From Gammaproteobacteria bacterium (GTDB lineage: Bacteria > Pseudomonadota > Gammaproteobacteria > SZUA-229), in NCBI GenBank assembly GCA_030637945.1, contig DAOWFN010000083.1:1-12244 (forward strand): a DNA stretch of 12,244 nucleotides, read 5' to 3'. Shown piece after piece: positions 1-7,115 of the stretch. A program made the position numbers and the translations under genes. The notes beneath the pieces were generated by a model. It ran no database searches and was not told the origin of the DNA. It saw nothing but the letters and a program-made list of their open reading frames with translations. How positions within the stretch are numbered: position 1 is the stretch's first letter; each line of letters begins with the position of its first letter.

Positions 1-651
1 GATACGCTCAGCATTTAATAAATCTTTTGTTGCATCGACCAATGGCACATGGAAAGTCACAAAATCTGCTTCTTTAAGCAACTGCTCAATGTTTTCCATC
101 TCCTCTACATCAGAAGACATCTTCCATGCACTTTTTACTGTAATAGTCGGGTCAAAACCAACCACACGCATACCGAGCGCAACGGCAACATTGGCAATTT
201 CTACACCGATCGCACCTAGCCCAATAACACCTAAAGTACGGCCAGGTAATTCGTAACCAACATATTTTTTCTTGCCGGCTTCTACGGCTTTATTTTGTTC
301 TTCATCGCTACCCTCAACATTTGCAGCATATTGCCACGCCTGACAGATGTTTCTACATGCCAACAACATACCTGCGATAACTAACTCTTTTACCGCATTA
401 GCATTAGCACCCGGTGCATTAAATACAACGACACCTTTCTCACCAAGGTCAGCTACCGGAACGTTGTTAGTACCGGCACCCGCACGGCCAACAACTTTCA
501 GGTTCGGTGGGATTTCCATATCATGTAGATTTTGCGAACGCAAAATAATTGCATCAGGATTATCAGCTTCTGGACTTACAGAAAAATTTTCTGCCGGTAA
601 GCGGTTTAATCCTTTGTCCGAAATATTATTGATGGTTTTGATGTTAAACAT
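1..651 (-). CDS. serA: D-3-phosphoglycerate dehydrogenase, N-terminal part (runs off left edge)
   Basis: Oxidises 3-phosphoglycerate to 3-phosphohydroxypyruvate with NAD, the first committed step of serine synthesis in the cytoplasm. The frame is open from an ATG at 651 to base 1, giving 217 residues and no stop, so the C-terminal part lies outside. Visible hallmarks are RAGAGTNNVP (residues 56-65), the NAPGANANAVKE segment (78-89), and the Rossmann nucleotide loop GLGAIG (144-149) followed by GFDP (165-168), whose Asp fits the NAD-ribose ligand. The opening MFNIKTINNIS resembles the short (about 390-residue) bacterial SerA class lacking the long regulatory insert; that class assignment is inferred because the C-terminus is missing. 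Only a weak GGAT-type ribosome site precedes the ATG. It follows serC on the same strand after 187 bases that contain a palindromic repeat, so co-transcription is possible but not shown. Confidence 0.95.
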   Translation of the reverse strand, partial: MFNIKTINNISDKGLNRLPAENFSVSPEADNPDAIILRSQNLHDMEIPPNLKVVGRAGAGTNNVPVADLGEKGVVVFNAPGANANAVKELVIAGMLLACRNICQAWQYAANVEGSDEEQNKAVEAGKKKYVGYELPGRTLGVIGLGAIGVEIANVAVALGMRVVGFDPTITVKSAWKMSSDVEEMENIEQLLKEADFVTFHVPLVDATKDLLNAERI

Positions 652-692
652 TTGTCTATCCAGTTTCTGTATTATTTAATTATTTTTTATTT

Positions 693-778
693 TGTCATCC
701 TGGACGACAGTGAAGGATCTTACGCCTGGAGCATTAAACCGGTTCTGGCAAGATCCATCGCTAACGCTCAGGATGACA
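693..778. repeat. 86-bp imperfect palindromic repeat between serC and serA
   Basis: The outer ends are inverted copies, TGTCATCCTG (693-702) and CAGGATGACA (769-778). Further in, GGATCTT (715-721) faces AAGATCC (750-756). Between these the arms match only partly, and the centre is about 28 bases. The TGTCATCCTG...GGATCTT pattern resembles non-coding dispersed repeats common in many bacterial genomes; that resemblance is from memory. The unit could fold into a long hairpin in a serC-serA transcript and weaken read-through. Short reading frames crossing it look like artefacts of the repeat. Confidence 0.75.
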
Positions 779-838
779 GCAACAAACTTATTTCTCGTTC
801 CCACACAGGAGTGCGGGGAGAAAAATTTACAACATATT

Positions 839-1921
839 TTATGTATTTGCTTTATCAAAATCCTGCATGAACGCGATCAACGCATCCACACCTGCTTCAG
901 GCATTGCATTGTATATACTGGCACGCATACCACCGACTGAACGGTGCCCCTTTAATGTCATCAGGCCTTTAGCCGCTGCCTGTTCGATAAAAGCTGCATC
1001 TAGATCAGCATTTTCCAGTATGAACGGAACGTTCATCCACGAGCGGCAATTAAGCTCAACAGGATTACTATAGAAGGCTGAATCGTCGATAGCCTGATAT
1101 AGTTTTTCAGCCTTACGTTTATTAACTGCTTCGATCGCAGACATGCCACCCTGTTTTAAACCCCAGGCAAAAACCAGGCCTGCGAGATACCAACAGTAGG
1201 TTGGCGGTGTGTTATACATCGATTCATTTTCAGAAAATGTTTTATAGTCAAACATAACAGGCATGTTTGGATCTGCATTGCCGATAAGGTCTTCACGCAC
1301 GATAACGATCGTTAAACCTGCTGGACCAATATTTTTTTGTGCGCCTGCGTAGATCACTCCAAATTTAGAAACATCGATGGCACGAGACAAGATAGTTGAT
1401 GACATATCTGCGACCAACGGCACATCGCCGGTATCCGGAACGTAGTCAAACTCGACACCGACGATGGTCTCATTCGGCGTGTAATGCACATACGCAGCAT
1501 CAGGATCAAAATTCAAACCGGCTTCATCTGGCACCGTTGTAAATTTACTGTCTGTAGTATCAGCAACAAGGTTTACATCACAGTAACGTTTCGCTTCTGC
1601 CACAGCCTTTTTAGACCATTGGCCTGTCAGTAAATAATCTGCAGATTTTTTGCCGTTAAGTAAATTGATTGGCACCATTGCGAATTGACTGCTTGCACCA
1701 CCTTGTACGAATAACACTTTATAGTTATCAGGTATGTTCATCAGCTCACGTAGATCAGCTTCTGCTTTCGCTGCAATAGACATATAGTCTTTACCGCGAT
1801 GACTCATCTCCATAACAGACATGCCTGAACCGTTCCAGTCCAGCATCTCTGCCTGTGCTTGCTCTAAAACTTCTGTCGGTAGCGCGGCCGGACCAGCACT
1901 AAAATTAAATACTCTGCTCAT
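839..1921 (-). CDS. serC: phosphoserine aminotransferase
   Basis: PLP-dependent class V aminotransferase that converts 3-phosphohydroxypyruvate plus glutamate to phosphoserine. It also serves the equivalent step in pyridoxal phosphate synthesis. The 360-residue length is the family norm. Visible features are FNFSAGPAALP at the N-terminus, MSHRGKDY (39-46) with the His-Arg pair used for substrate phosphate binding, QGGASSQF (73-80) for the cofactor phosphate, ADMSS (171-175), and the PLP lysine in YAGAQKNIGPAG (Lys196). The C-terminal GHRSVGGMRASIYNA carries the conserved Arg. The start is ATG at 1921; no convincing Shine-Dalgarno precedes it, but the protein start matches the family. The upstream 60 bases are very AT-rich and could hold a promoter separate from gyrA. 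It lies between gyrA and serA on one strand, and its product uses the SerA product. Confidence 0.97.
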   Translation of the reverse strand: MSRVFNFSAGPAALPTEVLEQAQAEMLDWNGSGMSVMEMSHRGKDYMSIAAKAEADLRELMNIPDNYKVLFVQGGASSQFAMVPINLLNGKKSADYLLTGQWSKKAVAEAKRYCDVNLVADTTDSKFTTVPDEAGLNFDPDAAYVHYTPNETIVGVEFDYVPDTGDVPLVADMSSTILSRAIDVSKFGVIYAGAQKNIGPAGLTIVIVREDLIGNADPNMPVMFDYKTFSENESMYNTPPTYCWYLAGLVFAWGLKQGGMSAIEAVNKRKAEKLYQAIDDSAFYSNPVELNCRSWMNVPFILENADLDAAFIEQAAAKGLMTLKGHRSVGGMRASIYNAMPEAGVDALIAFMQDFDKANT

Positions 1922-1986
1922 ATGATTTTTTACGTTAGATTTTAGGTTAAATTTATACTATAACTTATTGATATTTATATATGTGA

Positions 1987-2081
1987 GAGCGGACTGCCTT
2001 GATAATAGCGTGTTCCGCGATCGGTCAGCATATAATAGCCGGTCGCGGAACACTGGTACGATTAAAGCAGTCCGCTCCTAC
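1987..2081 (-). repeat. Nested palindrome with GTAG head (REP-like), just after gyrA stop
   Basis: Two perfect inverted pairs are nested: GAGCGGACTGC (1987-1997) with GCAGTCCGCTC (2067-2077), and GTGTTCCGCGA (2010-2020) with TCGCGGAACAC (2043-2053). Read on the minus strand the element opens with GTAG (2081-2078) directly followed by the stem, the head-plus-stem layout of REP elements. It begins 10 bases past the gyrA stop, between gyrA and serC. Likely roles are 3'-end stabilisation or termination of the gyrA message; neither is shown. No T-run follows, so it is not a standard intrinsic terminator. Confidence 0.8.
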
Positions 2082-2091
2082 AGGTGTTTAA

Positions 2092-4716
2092 CTATTCTTC
2101 AGAGGTCGTATCATCAGGTGACTCACTTGCATTATCGTCGCCTTCAACCGTATTTTCATCACCACTGCTTTCGCCGTTAGACAGCACTTCTATCTTTTCG
2201 ATTTCCACCAGCTTCTCGCCTTTGGTCAATCGAATAAGACGTACGCCCTGCGTATTGCGACCCATCTCACTAACATCACTGATGGCGATACGCACCAGGG
2301 TACCGTTGTCAGTAATCATCATTATTTCATCGTCATTTTGTACCTGAACCGCGCCGACAATTTTTCCGTTACGCTCATTCGTCTTGATAGAAATAACACC
2401 CTGACCACCGCGACCTTTTAGCGGATAATCACCAACATTAGTACGTTTGCCATAACCGTTCTCAGTTGAGGTTAGTATAGAACCACCTTCTTCAACTTTG
2501 ATCATGGCAATGACTTCCTGGCCCTCAGAAATTCTGATACCACGAACACCACCGGCTGTACGACCCATAGCACGCACATCGGTTTCAGAGAAACGCACAG
2601 ACTTGCCAGAGTCCGCCAGCAACATGATGTGGTCACTGCCGTTGGTAATAACGACATCAACTAACTTGTCATTATCACGGAATTCGATCGCTTTGATGCC
2701 CGACGCTCTTGGGCGAGAGAAATTAGACAGTGCTGTTTTCTTCACCGTACCTGAGCTAGTCGCCATAAAGACAAACAGATTTTCATCGTATTCACGGACA
2801 GGCATCACTGCATTGATGCGCTCACCTTCTTCCAGTGGAAGAAGATTGATTATTGGTTTACCGCGTGAACCACGACCCGCCATCGGCAACTGATACACTT
2901 TTAACCAGTACACTTTTCCACTGCTGGAGAAACAAAGCAGCGTATCGTGTGTATTGGCAACAAATAATTTGTCGATAAAATCTTCTGTTTTCATCGAAGT
3001 CGCAGACTTACCACGACCACCGCGACGCTGCGTATTGTATACATCCAGCTGTTGCGACTTGGCATAACCTTCATGAGAGAAAGTCACTACGACATCTTCC
3101 TCGGTAATCAGGTCTTCCATATCGAAATCAAGCTCATCCTGCATGATCTCGCTGCGACGCTTATCCGCGTAGTTATCACGAATCTCTTCCAGCTCTTCAC
3201 GGATAACTTCCAGTAATCGCTCCGGGTTGGACAGGATTTCAATCAAAGCCTTTATAACATCGAGTATCTGCTGGAATTCATTAACGATCTTATCTTGTTC
3301 AAGCCCGGTCAAACGATGCAGTTTCAAATCAAGGATGGCTTGCGCCTGTACTTCTGAGAGGTGATAACCGTCATCTTTCAGACCAAACTGCGGATCCAGG
3401 TCTTCAGGGCGTGAAGCACTAATGTCGGCATCTGCCGTGGCACGAGATATCATGTCGACAACATTTGCTGCAGGCCAAATCCTGTTCAACAAACCTGCTT
3501 TCGCTTCAGCAGGATTGGCTGATTTTTTAATCATATCGATGACTTCGTCGATATTTGCCAACGCCACAGCCAGTCCTTCCAAAACATGTGCTCGGGCACG
3601 TGCTTTACGTAATTCATAAATGGTACGTCGTGTAACAACTTCACGACGATGACGCAGGAATGCATCCAGGATCTGCTTCAGGTTCAATAATTGCGGCTGA
3701 CCTTCGACCAGCGCCACCATATTGATACCGAACGAACTCTGCATAGATGTCTGGGAAAATAAATTATTGAGCAGCACGTCGGCGACTTCGCCACGTTTTA
3801 CCTCCACAACGATGCGCATACCATCTTTATCAGATTCATCGCGCAGTGCTGATATACCTTCGATGCGTTTTTCTTTAACAAGCTCAGCAATACGTTCGAT
3901 CAAACGCGCTTTATTAACCTGATAGGGAATCTCTGAAACAATGATCGACTGTTTGCCCTTCTTGTCCTCTACAATCTCAGCACGCGCACGCATAATCATG
4001 CGACCGCGTCCAGTCTTGTATGCCTGGCGAATACCTTTCACTCCATTGATAAATGCAGCAGTCGGCAGATCAGGTGCCGGTATATGCTCCATCAACTCAT
4101 CTATCGACATCTCAGGGTTATCGATCAAGGCCAGGCAGGCGCTGATCACTTCACCGAGGTTGTGTGGCGGCATATTGGTCGCCATACCCACGGCAATACC
4201 AGTAGAACCATTCACCAGCATGTTTGGCACGCGTGTAGGCATAACCACTGGCTCTGATTCAGAACCGTCGTAGTTTTCCGCAAAATCAACCGTTTCTTTG
4301 TCTAGATCGGCGAGCAATTCATGTGCAATTTTTGCCATACGTACTTCGGTATAACGCATCGCCGCTGGTGCATCACCATCGACCGAACCAAAGTTGCCCT
4401 GGCCATCGACCAGCATGTAGCGTAATGAGAATGGCTGCGCCATACGAACGATGGTGTCGTAAACCGCAGTATCGCCGTGCGGGTGATATTTACCGATAAC
4501 GTCGCCGACAACACGGGCGGATTTTTTGTAAGGTTTATTGTAATCGTTACCCAGGACACTCATGGCATAAAGCACACGACGATGTACGGGTTTCAGGCCA
4601 TCTCTAACATCTGGTAAAGCACGCCCGACAATAACACTCATGGCGTAATCCAGATAGGATTGACGCATTTCGTCTTCGAGATTTACCGGGGATATTTCTT
4701 TTGCAAATTCAGTCAT
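2092..4716 (-). CDS. gyrA: DNA gyrase subunit A
   Basis: The DNA-breaking and rejoining subunit of gyrase, which works as an A2B2 complex with GyrB to introduce negative supercoils using ATP. The length is 874 residues, close to E. coli GyrA. Numbering matches E. coli through the active site: catalytic Tyr122 in AAMRYTE, and the quinolone-determining region KYHPHGDTAVYD with Thr83 and Asp87. The winged-helix and tower domains fill the N-terminal half. The GyrA box QRRGGRG, needed for DNA wrapping, is at about residues 563-569, followed by the six-bladed C-terminal domain. The tail after about residue 845 is very acidic, as in many gammaproteobacteria. No strong ribosome site precedes the ATG, but MTEFAKEISPVNLEDEMRQSYLDYAMSVI is the expected start. 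A REP-like palindrome follows the stop. Confidence 0.99.
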   Translation of the reverse strand: MTEFAKEISPVNLEDEMRQSYLDYAMSVIVGRALPDVRDGLKPVHRRVLYAMSVLGNDYNKPYKKSARVVGDVIGKYHPHGDTAVYDTIVRMAQPFSLRYMLVDGQGNFGSVDGDAPAAMRYTEVRMAKIAHELLADLDKETVDFAENYDGSESEPVVMPTRVPNMLVNGSTGIAVGMATNMPPHNLGEVISACLALIDNPEMSIDELMEHIPAPDLPTAAFINGVKGIRQAYKTGRGRMIMRARAEIVEDKKGKQSIIVSEIPYQVNKARLIERIAELVKEKRIEGISALRDESDKDGMRIVVEVKRGEVADVLLNNLFSQTSMQSSFGINMVALVEGQPQLLNLKQILDAFLRHRREVVTRRTIYELRKARARAHVLEGLAVALANIDEVIDMIKKSANPAEAKAGLLNRIWPAANVVDMISRATADADISASRPEDLDPQFGLKDDGYHLSEVQAQAILDLKLHRLTGLEQDKIVNEFQQILDVIKALIEILSNPERLLEVIREELEEIRDNYADKRRSEIMQDELDFDMEDLITEEDVVVTFSHEGYAKSQQLDVYNTQRRGGRGKSATSMKTEDFIDKLFVANTHDTLLCFSSSGKVYWLKVYQLPMAGRGSRGKPIINLLPLEEGERINAVMPVREYDENLFVFMATSSGTVKKTALSNFSRPRASGIKAIEFRDNDKLVDVVITNGSDHIMLLADSGKSVRFSETDVRAMGRTAGGVRGIRISEGQEVIAMIKVEEGGSILTSTENGYGKRTNVGDYPLKGRGGQGVISIKTNERNGKIVGAVQVQNDDEIMMITDNGTLVRIAISDVSEMGRNTQGVRLIRLTKGEKLVEIEKIEVLSNGESSGDENTVEGDDNASESPDDTTSEE

Positions 4717-4927
4717 TTAGAGATGTATATCAGGTTCCATTTATCGGCCGTTCGAGCCACCCAGAAAGTCACTACCAGGATTGTATTTCTGGCAAAAAAA
4801 TAGCGCATTAAAATGCGTCTTATCAAGTGCCTGATACTAACACAACAGGCGCTTTCACGCACCTTTAATCGGGATTAATTTAGGACGATTTGAGTAAAGC
4901 CACAACAGGACGTGACCATGCTTCAAG
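4717..4927. other. gyrA upstream region, non-coding
   Basis: No gene is visible here. Transcription of gyrA must start in or upstream of this stretch. Candidate boxes on the minus strand, such as TTGATA (4819-4824) followed 17 bases later by CTATTT, are weak, and this pair overlaps the hairpin and T-run at 4794-4817. I do not call a promoter. Confidence 0.4.
4794..4817 (-). terminator. Possible intrinsic terminator upstream of gyrA
   Basis: On the minus strand a hairpin CGCATT-TT-AATGCG (4817-4804) is followed, after three bases, by seven Ts (4800-4794). This is the form of a Rho-independent terminator and would stop transcripts coming from the DUF1249 gene before gyrA. The stem is short and AT-containing, so the call is tentative. 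Confidence 0.4.
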
Positions 4928-5193
4928 GTAGGTGCGAATTCATTCGCACGAGCATCTATTAATATAAGCCAGACGGTGATTAAACAAAAGAAAATATTAA
5001 GTGATTCCCCACACTACAGTGGTTAGATGGGAATCAGGCATAAACATTGAATATGTTCGTGCGAATGAATTATTCAGCATGTCCGTATGCTTCACTCGGC
5101 AACCGCTCCTGCGTTGCCCTAACATCTACATCCATGTAGAAGCACTACGTGGCTTACGTGAAAAATTGTTCCTGACAATTTTTTCGCACCTAC
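4928..5193. repeat. Composite REP-like cluster bounded by inverted GTAGGTGCGAA
   Basis: The 266-bp block has inverted ends: GTAGGTGCGAA (4928-4938) and TTCGCACCTAC (5183-5193). The left unit is GTAG plus a stem GTGCGAA/TTCGCAC (4932-4938, 4943-4949). The right unit, on the minus strand, is GTAG (5193-5190) plus a longer stem closed by an ACAATTTTT-type arm (5158-5189). Inside are ATTCATTCGCACG (4938-4950) and its perfect inverse (5058-5070), GATTCCC/GGGAATC (5003-5009, 5029-5035) enclosing CCAC/GTGG, GGCAAC/GTTGCC (5098-5103, 5113-5118), and TCTACATCCATGTAGA (5125-5140). Two GTAG-headed units facing each other around a spacer is the layout of BIME elements. It starts four bases after the stop of the DUF1249 gene. 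No protein-coding frame is convincing within it. Confidence 0.75.
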
Positions 5194-5197
5194 AGTA

Positions 5198-5734
5198 TCA
5201 CGCTTTGCCAGGCACAATTAATGCGGATAAATCAATCAGATTATCCCCCTTCCTCGATTCATCTAAAATCCGATGTTCATCCTCAGGAAAATGATGCCCA
5301 AGATACAGACAGTACCCCAGCCATTTATACAAAAAACGGTTTAACTTCCACTTGATCTTGATGGCTTTTTCTGGAATATGGTCGTATTGCTTGCGCCCAT
5401 GCTGGAGATGTCCCGTCAGCACTTCAACCTGATGCGCGTCATGATACAAGCGTATCGTCAGAGCGGGCTCAGCGACGCTCTTCGCACTTTCCTCGAAGTA
5501 GTATGTCAGATACAGGGTAGTGGTGAATTTAGTCCGTTCCAGCACAGTCATATGCAGGCTCAAACAACCCGGCAGATGAGATATCGAATTATTTGGCAAT
5601 GCAGACACATCAGGAATTAGCCTGCGCAAACGCAGGTAATTATTCTCATATAAATCCATCAGGCTAACAAAACCCCTGGGATCAACATCCTCGCAGCCAT
5701 AACCGGCAGAAATGATTTGTTTCGAAGTTTTCAT
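5198..5734 (-). CDS. DUF1249 (YqiB-like) family protein
   Basis: 178 residues, no signal peptide or membrane segment, so probably cytoplasmic. The core resembles E. coli YqiB (DUF1249): LMDLYENNYLRLRRLIP (residues 25-41), the LTIRLYHDAHQVEVLTG segment, and KWKLNRFLYKWLGYCLYLGH near the C-terminus match that family's signature blocks as I recall them. It is longer than E. coli YqiB (about 140 residues), with an extra 20-odd residues at the N-terminus and about 30 at the C-terminus. No Shine-Dalgarno is clear upstream of the ATG at 5734; the internal Met27 aligns with the usual family start and is an alternative. Molecular function of the family is not established to my knowledge. The gene lies 47 bases after the unrecognised 386-residue gene, likely in one transcript, and away from the nudF/cpdA partners seen in E. 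coli. Confidence 0.75.
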   Translation of the reverse strand: MKTSKQIISAGYGCEDVDPRGFVSLMDLYENNYLRLRRLIPDVSALPNNSISHLPGCLSLHMTVLERTKFTTTLYLTYYFEESAKSVAEPALTIRLYHDAHQVEVLTGHLQHGRKQYDHIPEKAIKIKWKLNRFLYKWLGYCLYLGHHFPEDEHRILDESRKGDNLIDLSALIVPGKA

Positions 5735-5781
5735 GTCAAGGAGTATAGTGCAAAAAGATGCAGGGCAAAAACTATGCCCCT

Positions 5782-6942
5782 TTATGCAGACCAGTAAGGC
5801 GTTTCTATGCCCTCACCCAGGTCAGCATCAATTAGCCTCTCCCGCACTTCTAACAAACGTTCGATCAGCGCAGGCTCAACCGCCTCGTACGCTGCCGCAT
5901 CCGGCACGCGTTTAACCACGACACCCAATAATTCAGTAATCGCATTACCGATGGAGTTCTGGCTGATCGTTACGATCAGGTCACCTTCATCATTTCTATA
6001 GATCAGCTGTTTAAAAGCTGGCTGCCAACGTATCAGATTCGCATATTTTGCATCTATCACACACAGGTCCCTTACCTTCTTGGCAGAACTCATAAAACAA
6101 TTATTAAACAGCAAGATGCTCTCGACCTGTTGCGGAAAATAAGCATCCGCAGGAACAGGTGCGTTGCGCGTCGAAACCTGGGTGAAAAAGGCACGGTAGA
6201 AATCGATAAAACCTTTCAATATCTGGTCGTATTCCTTCCAGAAATTAATATCTTTTAAAGCCTCTGCGCCGCCGCGAATCTTCCAACTCGGTAAGCCCTG
6301 CGGATAACCAGTCAATTCGATCTTGGACGAATCCTTACTGACCTGGTTTAAAATATCAAAATCCAGTGATGCAAAAAAATCACTATAAACATCGCCCATA
6401 TAAGCCTGAAATAAACTGTGCTGGCCGCCATCGGTAAGATTGGGGTTATCGTGATCTGCAAACTCGGCGTTGCGCAACACCTGTTTATCAAACACCATAA
6501 AATGGTTGTGCAACATCCGAATACTGGGCACACCAGGCGATGTTAACGGCCACGTAGCATCGAGGCTCGCCTCACCAGCAAGGATTAACGCTTCATCAGG
6601 GTCCGGATACTTCTCAAGCATGTAATCAATAATGATCTGATTCATGCGATTCCAGGAATGTTTAGTCTCCTCAGGCACCTGTGTACGACGCACCGGTCGA
6701 CCCAGCGGATCTAATATCGACTTGGATGTGTTGTAGATGATAGATGTGTCAAATTCATTAGTGTGGCCCAGCGCTTTACGATAAAGCAGCAAATCTTCCG
6801 GATTCTTTAATAGACCGTTATTGTGCTCAAGATCGTTTAAGTTCTCGGTACTATTAAAAAACTCATTACTCGCCATACCCTCGGGGATATCCAATGGGAT
6901 CGGACGGAACGGGGTGACTATTTCTCTAGGGCCAGACTGCAT
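5782..6942 (-). CDS. Unrecognised 386-residue soluble protein
   Basis: I do not recognise this family. The ATG at 6942 is preceded by GAGGAT with a five-base gap, a good ribosome site. There is no signal peptide and no membrane segment, so a cytoplasmic location is likely. The sequence is of mixed alpha/beta character. Distinctive stretches are RPIPLDIPEGMASNEFF near the N-terminus, ILDPLGRPVRRTQVPE (76-91), SIRMLHNHFMVFDK (140-153, with His145 and His147), TDGGQHSLFQAYMGDVYSDFF (170-190) and SILLFNNCFMSSAKKVRDL (275-293). The clustered His residues could be catalytic or bind metal, but that is a guess. It is the first gene of a probable two-gene operon with the DUF1249 gene and is divergent from the DUF1513 gene. 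Codon use looks like the neighbours, and nothing suggests a pseudogene. Confidence 0.85.
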   Translation of the reverse strand: MQSGPREIVTPFRPIPLDIPEGMASNEFFNSTENLNDLEHNNGLLKNPEDLLLYRKALGHTNEFDTSIIYNTSKSILDPLGRPVRRTQVPEETKHSWNRMNQIIIDYMLEKYPDPDEALILAGEASLDATWPLTSPGVPSIRMLHNHFMVFDKQVLRNAEFADHDNPNLTDGGQHSLFQAYMGDVYSDFFASLDFDILNQVSKDSSKIELTGYPQGLPSWKIRGGAEALKDINFWKEYDQILKGFIDFYRAFFTQVSTRNAPVPADAYFPQQVESILLFNNCFMSSAKKVRDLCVIDAKYANLIRWQPAFKQLIYRNDEGDLIVTISQNSIGNAITELLGVVVKRVPDAAAYEAVEPALIERLLEVRERLIDADLGEGIETPYWSA

Positions 6943-6947
6943 TACAT

Positions 6948-6953
6948 ATCCTC
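6948..6953 (-). promoter_or_regulatory. Ribosome binding site of the 386-residue gene
   Basis: GAGGAT on the minus strand, five bases before the ATG at 6942. It fixes this start and supports translation of an otherwise unrecognised gene. Confidence 0.6.
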
Positions 6954-7001
6954 AAACAAACAACGACAAAACAAGTTTCGAGAGCTTTGCATGAAAAAGC
7001 C

Positions 7002-7112
7002 ATGAGTTCTACTACAAAAATTAAAATGCCGGTATCAATAAAATCAATAAGCAGCATACTACTATTTTTTGTAAGCTATGTTTTATTAATAAAATTCACC
7101 ACCGTGTATTGA
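7002..7112 (+). CDS. Possible 36-residue membrane peptide (small ORF)
   Basis: An ATG at 7002 opens a frame of 36 codons ending in TGA at 7110-7112, three bases before the DUF1513 ATG at 7116. The peptide starts MSSTTKIKMPVSIK and continues with a hydrophobic stretch, SILLFFVSYVLLI, long enough for one membrane segment, then KFTTVY. An inner ATG at 7026 is an alternative start. The near-contact with the next start, which lacks a clear ribosome site of its own, would suit translational coupling. Against it: no strong Shine-Dalgarno precedes 7002, and AT-rich DNA easily yields short hydrophobic frames by chance. This is inference only. Confidence 0.3.
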   Translation: MSSTTKIKMPVSIKSISSILLFFVSYVLLIKFTTVY

Positions 7113-7115
7113 ATC

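Noticed and set aside
676..858. Short reading frames over the serC-serA gap
   Set aside because: They lie across the palindromic repeat, overlap serC or each other on opposite strands, and have no ribosome sites or recognisable protein features.
4459..4476. Thr at GyrA position 83 as a quinolone-resistance change
   Set aside because: E. coli has Ser83, but Thr83 is the normal residue in susceptible species such as Pseudomonas aeruginosa, and Asp87 is intact.
5022..5124. Integron attC-like pair GTTAGAT and CCCTAAC
   Set aside because: The two core boxes are in the wrong order for attC on either strand, CCCTAAC does not fit RYYYAAC, and no integrase or cassette is present.
5712..5915. Plus-strand 67-residue frame
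   Set aside because: It overlaps the starts and ends of two well-supported minus-strand genes and has low-complexity, unstructured content.
6490..6510. HIT-type histidine triad in the 386-residue protein (LHNHFMVF)
   Set aside because: Only two His residues in an H-x-H arrangement are present, without the following HxH hydrophobic pattern of HIT proteins, so I make no family claim.
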